Shown here piece after piece: positions 17,540 through 26,319 of a stretch of DNA of 64,000 nt (within the stretch, counting starts at the first letter, position 1; every line of letters starts with the position of its first letter). Source of the stretch: Prevotella sp. (lineage in GTDB: Bacteria; Bacteroidota; Bacteroidia; Bacteroidales; Bacteroidaceae); the NCBI GenBank assembly GCA_017400455.1, contig JAFPTC010000086.1, positions 1-64,000 on the forward strand. The letters are read 5' to 3'. Both the position numbers and the translations under genes were made by a program. Under the pieces are notes generated by a model. The model did not search any database. It saw only the letters and a program-made list of their open reading frames with translations, and was not told where the DNA came from.

Positions 17540-18343
17540 GTGCTCAGAAGATGGTTCTTTTTCCTGTTTCTGATGGTGGCTTTAGCAGGCTGCCAGTGGC
17601 ATTCTGATTCATACGACAGCAGCCAGGATCACGTCAACATTAACATCCAGCGCTACGACCGTGTGGAGAGTCAGTACCTCTCCATGGCCGATTTTGCTGC
17701 CCTTCAGCAGCTCAAGACCGATTTTCCCTTGCAGACGCGCAACCTCATAGAAAACGTGCTCCAGCTGGGACCGGTCAACGACCCCGAGATCAACACCCGC
17801 TGGCTCATCTATTTCCAGGACTCCACCCTGCAGGCGCTCATCAAGGATGTGAACGTTCAATATCATAACCTCGACGACATCAACCGCCAGTTCACCATGG
17901 CTTTCCGGCGGCTCAGCCAGATGCTGCCCGACCTCGACATACCCAGCATCTACACCCAGATTGGCTCTCTCGACCAGAGCATCGTCGTGGCCGACAGCCT
18001 CTTGGGCATCTCGCTCGACAAATATCTTGGAACCGACTATCCCGCCTATCTGCGCTATGGCTACAGCCAGCGCCAGCGCAGCATGATGACCCGCGACTTC
18101 ATCGTGCCCGACGGCCTGGGCTTCTACCTGCTCAGTTGCTATCCCATGCCCCAGCCCCAAGACAGCACCGACATCTCGCGCCAGTGGCACATGTCAAAGA
18201 TTCAGTATGTGGTAAACCGCGCCATGAATCGCCAGGTTTTCCACAACGACACCATTCGCCAGATAGAGCAGTACATGAAAGCCCATCCGCAGATGCCCGT
18301 CGATTCCCTGCTTCGTTCGCTCAGTTGGCAGCGTGCTGACTAA
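17540..18343 (+). CDS. GldB-like lipoprotein
   Basis: This 267-residue lipoprotein has lipobox LAGC at residues 15-18. The body resembles GldB, a lipoprotein needed for gliding and type IX secretion in Bacteroidetes. Matching blocks are INIQRYDRV near the N-terminus and a central IGSLDQSIVVADSLLGISLD followed by KYLGTDYPAYLRYG. Translation starts at GTG (17540), 31 bases after a TAATTTTG element. Genomes of non-gliding Prevotella also keep some Gld/Por components for secretion, so a T9SS-associated envelope role is more likely than motility. Confidence 0.65.
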   Translation: MLRRWFFFLFLMVALAGCQWHSDSYDSSQDHVNINIQRYDRVESQYLSMADFAALQQLKTDFPLQTRNLIENVLQLGPVNDPEINTRWLIYFQDSTLQALIKDVNVQYHNLDDINRQFTMAFRRLSQMLPDLDIPSIYTQIGSLDQSIVVADSLLGISLDKYLGTDYPAYLRYGYSQRQRSMMTRDFIVPDGLGFYLLSCYPMPQPQDSTDISRQWHMSKIQYVVNRAMNRQVFHNDTIRQIEQYMKAHPQMPVDSLLRSLSWQRAD

Positions 18344-18358
18344 TCAATACTCATTGAA

Positions 18359-18444
18359 ATGATTCGGGGGAGGCTTCCCCGTGATAAAGTCCAAAATGGC
18401 AACAAATGACTGCACCGCCCTCAGTGGGCAGTGCAACGAATCAT
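18359..18444. other. Cruciform-like hairpin downstream of the GldB-like gene
   Basis: Outer arms ATGATTCG (18359-18366) and CGAATCAT (18437-18444) enclose an inner stem at 18411-18435 (TGCAC.GCCC with GGGC.GTGCA). A degenerate copy of the GGAGGCTTCC spacer motif of the CTCACGTGAG repeats lies at 18368-18380. It could be a terminator, but no T-run follows. Confidence 0.6.
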
Positions 18445-18463
18445 CAAAAAACTACTGAAAAAA

Positions 18464-18648
18464 ATCTGGGGAGCCTCCGCGTGAAAAAAACTCACGTGAG
18501 TAATTTTTCTGGGAAGCCTCCGCGTGAAAAAATCTCACGTGAGAAATTTTTCTGGGAAGGCCTCCCCGCGAAAAAATCTCACGTGAGAAATTTTTCTGGG
18601 AAGGCCTCCCGTGAAAAAATCTCACGTGAGAAATTTTTCTGGGAAGCC
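18464..18648. repeat. CTCACGTGAG palindromic repeat array 2 (4 units)
   Basis: The core CTCACGTGAG is at 18491, 18534, 18578 and 18621, with periods of 43, 44 and 43 bp. Units are separated by the directional spacer GGGAAGCCTCC or GGGAAGGCCTCCC. The array fills most of the 498-bp gap between the GldB-like gene and DPP IV. It reads as open frames on both strands, but this is a by-product of the repeat. Confidence 0.95.
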
Positions 18649-18811
18649 GCCCCCTTCTGCTGGGGTGAATGATGAATGTCCTGAAAAGGCTCTGCCTATG
18701 CGTTTTTATTGCATATTTTTATGGCTCGTAGTGACAAGAACTTTCTGCTGCGTGGTGAGACGGTAAAAAAAGAAAAGTGTACTTTTCTTTCGCACTTCCC
18801 TCGTTTTTTCG

Positions 18812-18819
18812 TATCTTTG
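18812..18819 (+). promoter_or_regulatory. -7 element for the DPP IV gene
   Basis: TATCTTTG on the plus strand, 22 bases before the ATG at 18842. Confidence 0.65.
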
Positions 18820-18841
18820 CAAGCAAAAACAGTAAAAAGAC

Positions 18842-21100
18842 ATGAAAAAACTATCCTTGATTATTACTCTTTGGGCAACGGCTGCTCTGCAGCTGGCCGC
18901 ACAGCAACTAACGTTGAAGGACATTACCGACGGGCAGTTCCGTGAAGAGACCATGGCTGCAGTGGAACCACTGGCCGACGGAGAGAGCTATGCACAAATA
19001 TCGGCCAACGGAAAGCAAATAGTGAAATATTCCTTCAGCACGGGCAAGCAGACGGAGGTGCTCTTCGATGCTGCCAAGGCCAGAGGGGGCGGCGTGGAAA
19101 GGGTGGAAGGCTACGTGATGAGCCCCGACGGCAAGCGTATGCTCATTCAGACCAATACCAGTCGTATCTATCGCCATTCGTTCACCGCCACCTATTATAT
19201 ATATACTATTGCAAACCAGAAGCTGGAGCCGCTGAGCGACGGCGGACCGCAGCAGACGCCCATCTGGAGCCCCGACGGACAGCAGGTGGCCTTCGTGCGA
19301 GAGAATAACATCTTCCTGGTGAAGCTGCTCTATAACAACGCTGAGAGCCAGGTGACCAAGGACGGCAAGCGCAATGAGGTGATCAACGGACTGCCGGATT
19401 GGGTGAACGAGGAGGAGTTCTCGTTTAACAGGGCCATGGTGTTCTCGGCCGACTCGAAGCAGATTGTGTGGGTGCGCTACGACGAGCGGGAGGTGAAGGA
19501 ATATGCCATGCCTATGTTCAAGGCTTCCTATCCGGCACGGAACGAATATGCCGAATATCCTGGGTTCTATACCTACAAATATCCTAAGGCAGGACAGAAG
19601 AATGCCTCGCTGAAACTGCTGAGCTACGACATCAAGAGCCACCAGACGCGCCAGATGCAGCTGCCAATAGACAGCGACGGCTATATTCCCCGTATTCTGC
19701 CCACAAGCGACGCCACGAAGGTGGCCGTGTTTACGCTGAACCGCCATCAGGACTGCCTGCGTATCTACATGGCCAACCCTTTAACCACTGTGTGCCAGCT
19801 GGTTATTGAGGACAAGGTAGACAAATACATTAATGAGAATGTGTTTGCCCACGTGAAGATTACTCCCCACAACATTGTGCTCACCAGCGAGCGCGACGGA
19901 TATAACCACATCTATCTGTACAACCTGAACGGACAGCTGCTGCGCAAGGTGCAGGACCTGCCGCAGGCACCACGGTTGGGTGGGGGAGAGAAGAACTTGC
20001 ACACCATTGTGACGGATGTGTATGGCTATGACGAGGCCACGGGCGACCTCTACTTCGCTGCGCTGAACAACGGGCCAACGGAGCAGCAGGTGTTTGTGAG
20101 CCACAAGAACGGGAAGACCAGTTGCCTGACGCCTGAGGGTGGCTGGTCGTCGGCTATCTTCTCAAAGAATTTCAATAGCTTCATCTGCACATGGAGCAAT
20201 ATGGACACACCGACGCAAATCACCCTGCGCAACGCGCAAGGCAAGAAGGTGGCCACGCTGGTGGACAACAAGAAGCTTCAGGAGAAATATGCTTCCTACC
20301 GCATGGGCCGGAAGGAGGTCATTGCCTTTACCACCAGCGAGGGCGTGCGCCTCTATGGCTGGATGGTGAAGCCGGCCGACTTTGACGCCTCGAAGAAATA
20401 TCCCGTGGTGATGTACCAATATGGCGGACCTGGCAACCAGCAGGTGAAGAACGCCTGGGGACTGGGCATGAGCGGACAGGGCGCCATCCTGGAGCAGTAT
20501 CTGGCTCAGCAGGGCTACATAGCCGTGTGTGTGGACAATCGTGGCACGGGCGGACGAGGCGCCGAGTTTGAGAAGTGCACCTATCTGCGGCTGGGCGAGC
20601 TGGAGGCACGCGACCAGGTGGAGACCGCCTTGTGGCTGGGCCAGCAGAGCTATGTGGACAAAGACCGCATTGCCATCTGGGGCTGGAGCTATGGCGGATG
20701 GAACACGCTGATGTCCATGAGCGAAGGACGGCCTGTCTTCTGCTGTGGCATTGCCATCGCTCCGCCCACATGCTGGCGCTATTATGACACCGTTTACACC
20801 GAGCGCTTCATGCGTACACCGCAGGAGAATGCTCAGGGCTATGACGAGGTGACGCCCATTGCCCGTGCCTCGAAGCTGCACGGCGAGCTGCTGATATGTC
20901 ACGGACTGGCCGACGACAATGTGCACTATCAGAACACGGCTGAATATGTGGATGCGTTAGTGCAGGCCGACAAGGACTTCCAGCAGCTGGTCTACACCAA
21001 TCGTAATCATAGCATCTATGGCGGCAACACACGCAATCACTTGTTCCGCCAGTGCATGAACTTCTTCGCAAAAAATTTGGAGCCAGGAGGAAGAAGTTAA
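18842..21100 (+). CDS. Dipeptidyl peptidase IV (S9B)
   Basis: This exported serine exopeptidase releases X-Pro dipeptides from peptide N-termini, supporting growth on host or dietary protein. It has 752 residues with signal peptide MKKLSLIITLWATAALQLAA. The beta-propeller carries the DPP IV double-glutamate motif in VNEEEF (residues 188-193), which binds the substrate amino terminus. The alpha/beta-hydrolase domain has Ser616 in GWSYGG, Asp691 in HGLADDNVH and His723 in NRNHSIYGG. Length matches DPP IV enzymes of Porphyromonas and Prevotella. Its stop codon lies inside the left arm of a heptad inverted repeat. Confidence 0.94.
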   Translation: MKKLSLIITLWATAALQLAAQQLTLKDITDGQFREETMAAVEPLADGESYAQISANGKQIVKYSFSTGKQTEVLFDAAKARGGGVERVEGYVMSPDGKRMLIQTNTSRIYRHSFTATYYIYTIANQKLEPLSDGGPQQTPIWSPDGQQVAFVRENNIFLVKLLYNNAESQVTKDGKRNEVINGLPDWVNEEEFSFNRAMVFSADSKQIVWVRYDEREVKEYAMPMFKASYPARNEYAEYPGFYTYKYPKAGQKNASLKLLSYDIKSHQTRQMQLPIDSDGYIPRILPTSDATKVAVFTLNRHQDCLRIYMANPLTTVCQLVIEDKVDKYINENVFAHVKITPHNIVLTSERDGYNHIYLYNLNGQLLRKVQDLPQAPRLGGGEKNLHTIVTDVYGYDEATGDLYFAALNNGPTEQQVFVSHKNGKTSCLTPEGGWSSAIFSKNFNSFICTWSNMDTPTQITLRNAQGKKVATLVDNKKLQEKYASYRMGRKEVIAFTTSEGVRLYGWMVKPADFDASKKYPVVMYQYGGPGNQQVKNAWGLGMSGQGAILEQYLAQQGYIAVCVDNRGTGGRGAEFEKCTYLRLGELEARDQVETALWLGQQSYVDKDRIAIWGWSYGGWNTLMSMSEGRPVFCCGIAIAPPTCWRYYDTVYTERFMRTPQENAQGYDEVTPIARASKLHGELLICHGLADDNVHYQNTAEYVDALVQADKDFQQLVYTNRNHSIYGGNTRNHLFRQCMNFFAKNLEPGGRS

Positions 21101-21173
21101 GAGTTAAGAATTAAGAGTTAAGAGTGATAAGTGGCCCTCTCACCTCTTAACTCTTAATTCTTAACTCTTAACT
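21095..21173. repeat. Heptad-based inverted repeat at a convergent gene junction (copy 2)
   Basis: Perfect 30-bp arms at 21095-21124 and 21144-21173 are separated by 19 bp. The left arm contains the DPP IV stop codon at 21098. The arm shares 29 identical bases with the repeat at 12591, while the loop is unrelated. The right arm lies 16 bp from the rnfA stop. Confidence 0.9.
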
Positions 21174-21189
21174 CTTAACTCATTAGACG

Positions 21190-21792
21190 TTAGTCCAACC
21201 CGAAGAGGGTACGCAAACCACCATCGACGCCTGAGAAACCCATGAAGGCCAGGCTGAGTAGGCCTGCCGACACGAGGACGATGGCCATGCCGCGCATGCC
21301 CTTGGGAACGTTGGTCAGCTCCAGCTGCTCGCGCATGCCGGCAAAAACGGTGAGGGCCAAGCCAAAGCCAATGGCTGTTGAGAAGGCGTAGACAATGCTC
21401 TGTGCCAGGTTGAAGTCTTTCTGGATGACCAGGATGGCTACGCCCAGCACGGCACAGTTGGTAGTGATGAGGGGAAGGAAGATGCCCAAGGCCTGATAGA
21501 GGGCGGGCGACACCTTCTTGAGCACAATCTCAACCATTTGAACCAGCGAGGCAATGACGAGGATGAAGGCTATGGTCTGAAGATAGCCCAGCCCGTTGGG
21601 GTCAAGCACATATTTCTGCACCAGCCAGGTGACGATGGTTGCCAGCGTGAGCACAAAGGCCACCGCAGCCGACATGCCCAGTGAGGTGTCAATCTTCTTT
21701 GATACGCCAAGGAAGGGACAGATGCCCAGGAACTGCGCCAACACAATGTTGTTGACGAAAATGGCACTGATGAAAATGAGTAAATATTCCAT
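21190..21792 (-). CDS. rnfA: RNF complex subunit A
   Basis: RnfA is a membrane subunit of the RNF complex, which couples electron transfer from ferredoxin to NAD with Na+ or H+ translocation. The 200-residue protein has six hydrophobic segments. It opens with NNIVLAQFLGICPFLGVSKK, a block shared with NqrE/RnfA that includes the membrane cysteine at the centre of the fold. It is the last gene of the operon, 3 bp after rnfE, and converges on DPP IV. Confidence 0.96.
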   Translation of the reverse strand: MEYLLIFISAIFVNNIVLAQFLGICPFLGVSKKIDTSLGMSAAVAFVLTLATIVTWLVQKYVLDPNGLGYLQTIAFILVIASLVQMVEIVLKKVSPALYQALGIFLPLITTNCAVLGVAILVIQKDFNLAQSIVYAFSTAIGFGLALTVFAGMREQLELTNVPKGMRGMAIVLVSAGLLSLAFMGFSGVDGGLRTLFGLD

Positions 21793-21795
21793 AGA

Positions 21796-22380
21796 TTATG
21801 CTTTCTTTAGTTTGTTGACAATGGCGATGAGGAAGCCCAGCGTGATGAAAGCTCCCGGAGGAAGTATGAACAGCAGGATGTTATAGGTCTCTGGCAGCAG
21901 CGTCAGTCCAAAGATGCTGCCTGCACCCAGCAGTTCGCGTAAAATGCCCAGCAGGGTAAGGGCGAGGGTGAAGCCCACCCCGATGCCGATGCCGTCGAAG
22001 AGCGAGGCCACAGGGCTGTTCTTGGCTGCAAAAGCCTCGGCACGACCCAGAATGATGCAGTTCACGACGATGAGCGGGATGAAGAGGCCCAGCGCCTTGT
22101 CGATGTCGGGCAGGAAAGCCTTGATTACCAATTGCAGAATGGTGACGAAGGCTGCAATGACCACAATGAAAACGGGTATGCGCACCTTGTCGGGCGTGAG
22201 GTTCTTCAATAGGGAAATGACGAAATTGGTGCAGATGAGCACCACCATGGTGGCCAAGCCCATTGACAGGCCGTTGATGGCCGAGGTGGTAGTGGCCAGC
22301 GTGGGGCACATGCCAAGCATCAGGACAAAGGTGGGATTGTCCTTGACGATGCCGTTCTTGATGATATTTGCGTAGTTCAT
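21796..22380 (-). CDS. rnfE: RNF complex subunit E
   Basis: RnfE is the structural partner of RnfA, related to NqrD, and spans the membrane about six times. The 194-residue protein shows GMCPTLATTTSAINGLSMG and VNCIILGRAEAFA, which are typical of the family. The conserved cysteine of each block is expected to contribute to the intramembrane iron centre between RnfA and RnfE. It lies 10 bp after rnfG in operon order. Confidence 0.95.
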   Translation of the reverse strand: MNYANIIKNGIVKDNPTFVLMLGMCPTLATTTSAINGLSMGLATMVVLICTNFVISLLKNLTPDKVRIPVFIVVIAAFVTILQLVIKAFLPDIDKALGLFIPLIVVNCIILGRAEAFAAKNSPVASLFDGIGIGVGFTLALTLLGILRELLGAGSIFGLTLLPETYNILLFILPPGAFITLGFLIAIVNKLKKA

Positions 22381-22390
22381 AACTTATCGA

Positions 22391-22999
22391 TTACTCATTA
22401 CTATTCGGTTTGCTCGCTCCTGTCTGAACGTCGGCCGCCTGCCCTTTATAGGCATTGTAGGCATTGTTCACGGCCAGCAGGAAAGCACGGCTGGTGATGG
22501 TCGAGGCTGTGATGGCATCTACCTGGCCGCCGTCTTTGCTCACAGTAAGCGGACTGGAGGGGTTCTTGCCAATGATGTCGCCTTTCTGGCCCTTTTGGAA
22601 CCACTGGTCGGCCTTGGCTCCCAGTCCTGGCGTCTCCTGATGCTCCAGCAGGGTGTAGCCAAGGATGTTGCCGTCGTTGTCAAACCCGACAAGCACCTTC
22701 AGCTGGCCGCCGAAACCCATGGCTGTGCTTTCTACGGCAGCTCCCTTCTCATTATTATATATAATGTATATCTGCTCTTTGCCCTTGGCGTCAGTAGTCT
22801 TGACGGTGTCGGTCTTGCTGACGGTCAGCTGGTCGGCCTGCATCACGGTCTTGATGCCGTTTTCCAGTGCTTGTTGCTTCTGGACGTCTATTGGCCCGCT
22901 GGTAAGGTGGTTCACCCAGGCCAGCACGCCACCCATGACAACGGCCACGCCCGTCAGGACGAGTACCATGTTCACTAAGGATGATTCAAGTTTCTTCAT
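22391..22999 (-). CDS. rnfG: RNF complex subunit G, covalent FMN protein
   Basis: RnfG carries FMN bound to a threonine by a phosphoester link and faces the periplasm. The 202-residue protein has one N-terminal membrane anchor (residues 9-30). The flavinylation motif sits in DAITASTITSRA, with Thr167 the expected attachment site. The motif reads TASTIT rather than the common SGATxT, which is within the tolerated family variation. It follows rnfD by 19 bp. Confidence 0.94.
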   Translation of the reverse strand: MKKLESSLVNMVLVLTGVAVVMGGVLAWVNHLTSGPIDVQKQQALENGIKTVMQADQLTVSKTDTVKTTDAKGKEQIYIIYNNEKGAAVESTAMGFGGQLKVLVGFDNDGNILGYTLLEHQETPGLGAKADQWFQKGQKGDIIGKNPSSPLTVSKDGGQVDAITASTITSRAFLLAVNNAYNAYKGQAADVQTGASKPNSNE

Positions 23000-23018
23000 G
23001 CTTTGCTCCTCCTTTCTT

Positions 23019-24023
23019 TTATTGCTTTTCGGGCTTCTCGCCGAAGCGCTTGGGTTTTACGTAGTTGTTGATGAGCGGGGTGAAGGCATTCATGATGAGG
23101 ATGGCGAATGACATGCCCTCGGGATAGCTGCCCCAGTTGCGGATGACAATGGTGAGAATGCCGATGCTGATGCCATAGATAATTTGGCCGCGAGGTGTCA
23201 TGGGCGAAGTGACATAGTCGGTGGCCATGAATATGGCGCCAAGCATCAAGCCACCACTGAGGATGACCGCCAGGGGATTGGCATAGGCAGGATTGGCCAG
23301 GTGCATGATGCCGCTGAAGACGAACACGGTGGCAATGATGCTCACGGGAATATGCCAGGTGATGATCTTCTTCCAAAGCATGTAGGCCAGTCCCAACAGG
23401 AGGGCCAGGGCGCAAACCTCGCCAAGGGCGCCTGCGCCTCCGGCCAGCGAGTGGTCGCCCAGCAGCAGGGCCATAGAGTTGGGCAGCTTGTCAAGCACGC
23501 TGACATCACCCGTTTTGATGGCTTCCTTCATGATGCTTAGTGGGGTGGCTCCTGTCACTGCATCGGTATAGGCCAGATGCTGTCCGGCCACCGGCCATAC
23601 TGTCATCTGGGCAGGGAAGGCCACCAGCAGGGCGCAACGGCCCACGAGTGCGGGGTTGAAGATGTTCTGTCCCAGACCGCCGAAAGTCATCTTTGCCACA
23701 CCGATGGCAAACAATGCACCGATGATGATAATCCAGATGGGCAGGTTCGAAGGCAAGTTCATGCCCAGCAAAAGGCCTGTCAGGGCAGCTGAGCCGTCGG
23801 CAATGGTGTTCTGGGGATTCTTTAGGATGTATTTGTTGATGGCCCACTCAAAGAATACGCAGGCAGCAACGCTGGTTAGGCAGACAATGGCTGAGCCTAT
23901 GCCGAAGTAGTAGAACGACACCAGCAGTGCCGGAATCAGGGCAATGATGACACCTCGCATGTTGCGCTCTACGGTGTCGGTGCCGTGGGCATGGGGAGAT
24001 AATGATACAATTAGTTTACTCAT
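23019..24023 (-). CDS. rnfD: RNF complex subunit D, covalent FMN membrane protein
   Basis: RnfD is related to NqrB and is the main membrane subunit of the ion pathway. The 334-residue protein has about nine hydrophobic segments. The covalent-FMN motif is TGATPL, with Thr160 the likely attachment residue. Attachment of FMN to RnfD and RnfG is expected to need an ApbE transferase, which is not in this window. It starts 33 bp after the rnfC stop. Confidence 0.95.
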   Translation of the reverse strand: MSKLIVSLSPHAHGTDTVERNMRGVIIALIPALLVSFYYFGIGSAIVCLTSVAACVFFEWAINKYILKNPQNTIADGSAALTGLLLGMNLPSNLPIWIIIIGALFAIGVAKMTFGGLGQNIFNPALVGRCALLVAFPAQMTVWPVAGQHLAYTDAVTGATPLSIMKEAIKTGDVSVLDKLPNSMALLLGDHSLAGGAGALGEVCALALLLGLAYMLWKKIITWHIPVSIIATVFVFSGIMHLANPAYANPLAVILSGGLMLGAIFMATDYVTSPMTPRGQIIYGISIGILTIVIRNWGSYPEGMSFAILIMNAFTPLINNYVKPKRFGEKPEKQ

Positions 24024-24056
24024 CGCTTATTTTACGATTTACTGATTTACGATTGA

Positions 24057-25424
24057 CTATTTCTTTGCAGCCCGGCTACGGATGATGCCCATGACGGTCT
24101 GCTTGCCTTGACGGATGTTGTCGAGCAGGGGACGATGGGCTGGGCAGGTGAACTGGCACGAACCGCACTCTATGCAGCTGACAATGTCCTCGGCCTCGGC
24201 CTTTTCCCATTTCTTGAATGCTGAGAGCTTAGCCAGCAAGTATGGCTCTAAACCCATGGGACATGCACCGACGCATTTAGCACAGCGTATGCAGGGCTGA
24301 GGCTCTTTGCGGCGGGCGTCTTCGTCCGAGAGAATAGTCACTGAATTGGTTCCCTTGCAGATGGGAACTTCTGTCGAGGTGAGGGCCTTGCCCATCATTG
24401 GGCCACCTGCCAGCAGCTTGTTGTCGCCCTCTGGCATGCCTCCGCACAAATCAATAAGGTCTTGCATCGGCGTTCCCATGCGAACCAGGAAATTGCCAGG
24501 ATGCGCTAACCGCTTGCCTGTGACGGTGGTGTAGCGCTCAAAGAGAGGCTTGTTCTTCATTACAGCCTGATAGACGGCGAAGGCGGTTCCCACGTTCTGA
24601 ACGATGGCCCCGACGTTTACCGGAATGGCAGGAGGAGCAGGAACCTGTCGCCTAATGACGGCATCCACCAGCTGCTTCTCGCCTCCTTGCGGGTAACGCT
24701 GCTTCAGGGGAACCACTTCGACACGATAATCTGTTCCCTCAAACGCTTTGGAAGCCTTCTCCGAGAGCAGTTCAATAGCTTTTGGCTTGTTTGTCTCAAT
24801 ACCTATGTAGCCGGTGGTGACTTTGGCTGCTTTCATCAGCAATTCCAAGCCCACCAGAATCTCGTCGGCATGCTCCATCATGAGACGATAGTCGGCAGTG
24901 ATGTATGGCTCGCACTCTACGGCATTGATGATGACACATTCTGCTTTTGCCGTGGGAGGGGGCGTAAGCTTGATGAATGTAGGAAAGCCTGCACCGCCCA
25001 TGCCGACGATGCCAGCATCCTTTACGCGATTGACAATCACTTCTGGTGTCAGTTCGGGATGGTCCTTCAGCAGCTCCAGCTTCTCGCTGCGGTCAATGCT
25101 TTCTTCCCATTCGTCGCCCTCCACGTTGATGATGATGGCAGGCTTGCGATAGCCTGTAGCATCGATGGCAGAATCAATTTTCACAATGGTTCCGCTGACT
25201 GACGAGTAGATGGGGGCCGACACAAAGCTGCCTGCTTCGGCAAGCAACGTGCCTACTTTCACTTTGTCACCTTTCTGCACAACAGGTCTGGCTGGTGCGC
25301 CAATATGCTGGCTCAAGGGGAAGATGGCCTGATGGGGCAGGGGAGCCACCTGAGTTGCCACCTCATGGGTCAGCTTGTTCTCTTCTGGATGTATGCCGCC
25401 AATGCGGAATGTTCGAATGTTCAT
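24057..25424 (-). CDS. rnfC: RNF complex subunit C, NADH-binding
   Basis: RnfC holds the NAD(H)- and FMN-binding site, related to the 51-kDa subunit of complex I, and faces the cytoplasm. The 455-residue protein has a glycine-rich nucleotide region (KDAGIVGMGGAGFPTFIK). Two [4Fe-4S] cysteine clusters are CIRCAKCVGAC from residue 378 and CIECGSCQFTC from residue 417. Its ATG overlaps the rnfB stop by 4 bp. Confidence 0.96.
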   Translation of the reverse strand: MNIRTFRIGGIHPEENKLTHEVATQVAPLPHQAIFPLSQHIGAPARPVVQKGDKVKVGTLLAEAGSFVSAPIYSSVSGTIVKIDSAIDATGYRKPAIIINVEGDEWEESIDRSEKLELLKDHPELTPEVIVNRVKDAGIVGMGGAGFPTFIKLTPPPTAKAECVIINAVECEPYITADYRLMMEHADEILVGLELLMKAAKVTTGYIGIETNKPKAIELLSEKASKAFEGTDYRVEVVPLKQRYPQGGEKQLVDAVIRRQVPAPPAIPVNVGAIVQNVGTAFAVYQAVMKNKPLFERYTTVTGKRLAHPGNFLVRMGTPMQDLIDLCGGMPEGDNKLLAGGPMMGKALTSTEVPICKGTNSVTILSDEDARRKEPQPCIRCAKCVGACPMGLEPYLLAKLSAFKKWEKAEAEDIVSCIECGSCQFTCPAHRPLLDNIRQGKQTVMGIIRSRAAKK

Positions 25425-26299
25425 GCTGTTTCTGTTTTTGATTCGGTAGATGTGGCGGGTTCAACGGTTTTGGGAATGGGGAAATTCACGGCGCGTATGG
25501 CATGTGTGGGACAAGCCTCGACGCATTTCCTGCAGAGCCTACACTTGTCGGCGTCGATGTAGGAAAGATTCTGCCCCAGGGTGATGGCCTCGAACTTGCA
25601 TTCCTTGACGCACTTGCCACATCCGATGCAGCTCACTTTGCAGGCTTTCATTGATACGGCGCCCTTGTCCTTGTTCACACATGAGACGTAGACGCGACGG
25701 TTTTTTATGCCTTTCTTCCTAAGTTCGATGATGCCTCGTGGACAGGCTTTAGCGCAGGCGCCGCAGGCTGTACATTTCTCATCGTCGACTTCGGGGAGCA
25801 GTGTTTCAGGATTAATGTTGATGGCGCCAAACTGGCAGGCACTGACACAGTCGCCACAGCCCAGACAGCCAAAGCCACAGCCCGTTTCGCCTGCTCCACA
25901 AGTATTCATGGCAGCACACGTACGCAAGCCATTGTACTCGCTGATGCGCGGACGGTGTTCACACGAGCCGTTGCATCTCACCACAGCCACCTTGGGTTCA
26001 CCGTTGGCAATAGCCATGCCCAGCAGGTCGGCCACGCGGCTCATCACCTCTTGCCCACCGACGGGACAGTTCAGCCCGTCGATACTACCTGCATCTGCGC
26101 CTTTCACCAAAGCGTCGGCCATGCCTCCACAGCCAGCAAAGCCACATCCTCCGCAGTTGGCCCCAGGCAAAAGTTCATTCACTTGGGCAATGCGAGGATC
26201 TTCATAGACAGCAAAGCGCTTCGAGCATACATAGAGCACCAACGCAGCTATGATTCCTATTGCCCCAAGCACAATCACTGCAATTAAGATGAAATTCAT
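25421..26299 (-). CDS. rnfB: RNF complex subunit B, polyferredoxin
   Basis: RnfB accepts electrons from ferredoxin. The 292-residue protein has one N-terminal membrane helix and a [4Fe-4S] domain with Cys49, Cys52 and Cys57 in GANCGGCGFAGCGG. Several CxxCxxCxxxCP ferredoxin repeats follow, for example CTACGACAKACP and CRLCRKCVEACP. This is longer than proteobacterial RnfB and typical of anaerobes. The C-terminus is Thr/Glu-rich and poorly conserved in appearance. Confidence 0.96.
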   Translation of the reverse strand: MNFILIAVIVLGAIGIIAALVLYVCSKRFAVYEDPRIAQVNELLPGANCGGCGFAGCGGMADALVKGADAGSIDGLNCPVGGQEVMSRVADLLGMAIANGEPKVAVVRCNGSCEHRPRISEYNGLRTCAAMNTCGAGETGCGFGCLGCGDCVSACQFGAININPETLLPEVDDEKCTACGACAKACPRGIIELRKKGIKNRRVYVSCVNKDKGAVSMKACKVSCIGCGKCVKECKFEAITLGQNLSYIDADKCRLCRKCVEACPTHAIRAVNFPIPKTVEPATSTESKTETA

Positions 26300-26319
26300 A
26301 ATAATTATTAATTAGTTTA

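Noticed and set aside
18464..18648. CRISPR interpretation of the 43-bp arrays
   Set aside because: The whole period is repeated, so there are no unique spacers. Copies are few, and the unit is palindromic throughout.
18406..18672. Open reading frames through the CTCACGTGAG arrays, such as the frame at 18406-18672 and the upstream extension of the malic enzyme to 33899
   Set aside because: The peptides simply translate the repeat (REKISREKFFWEG-like words recur), the frames differ between arrays, and they lie between promoters and genes.
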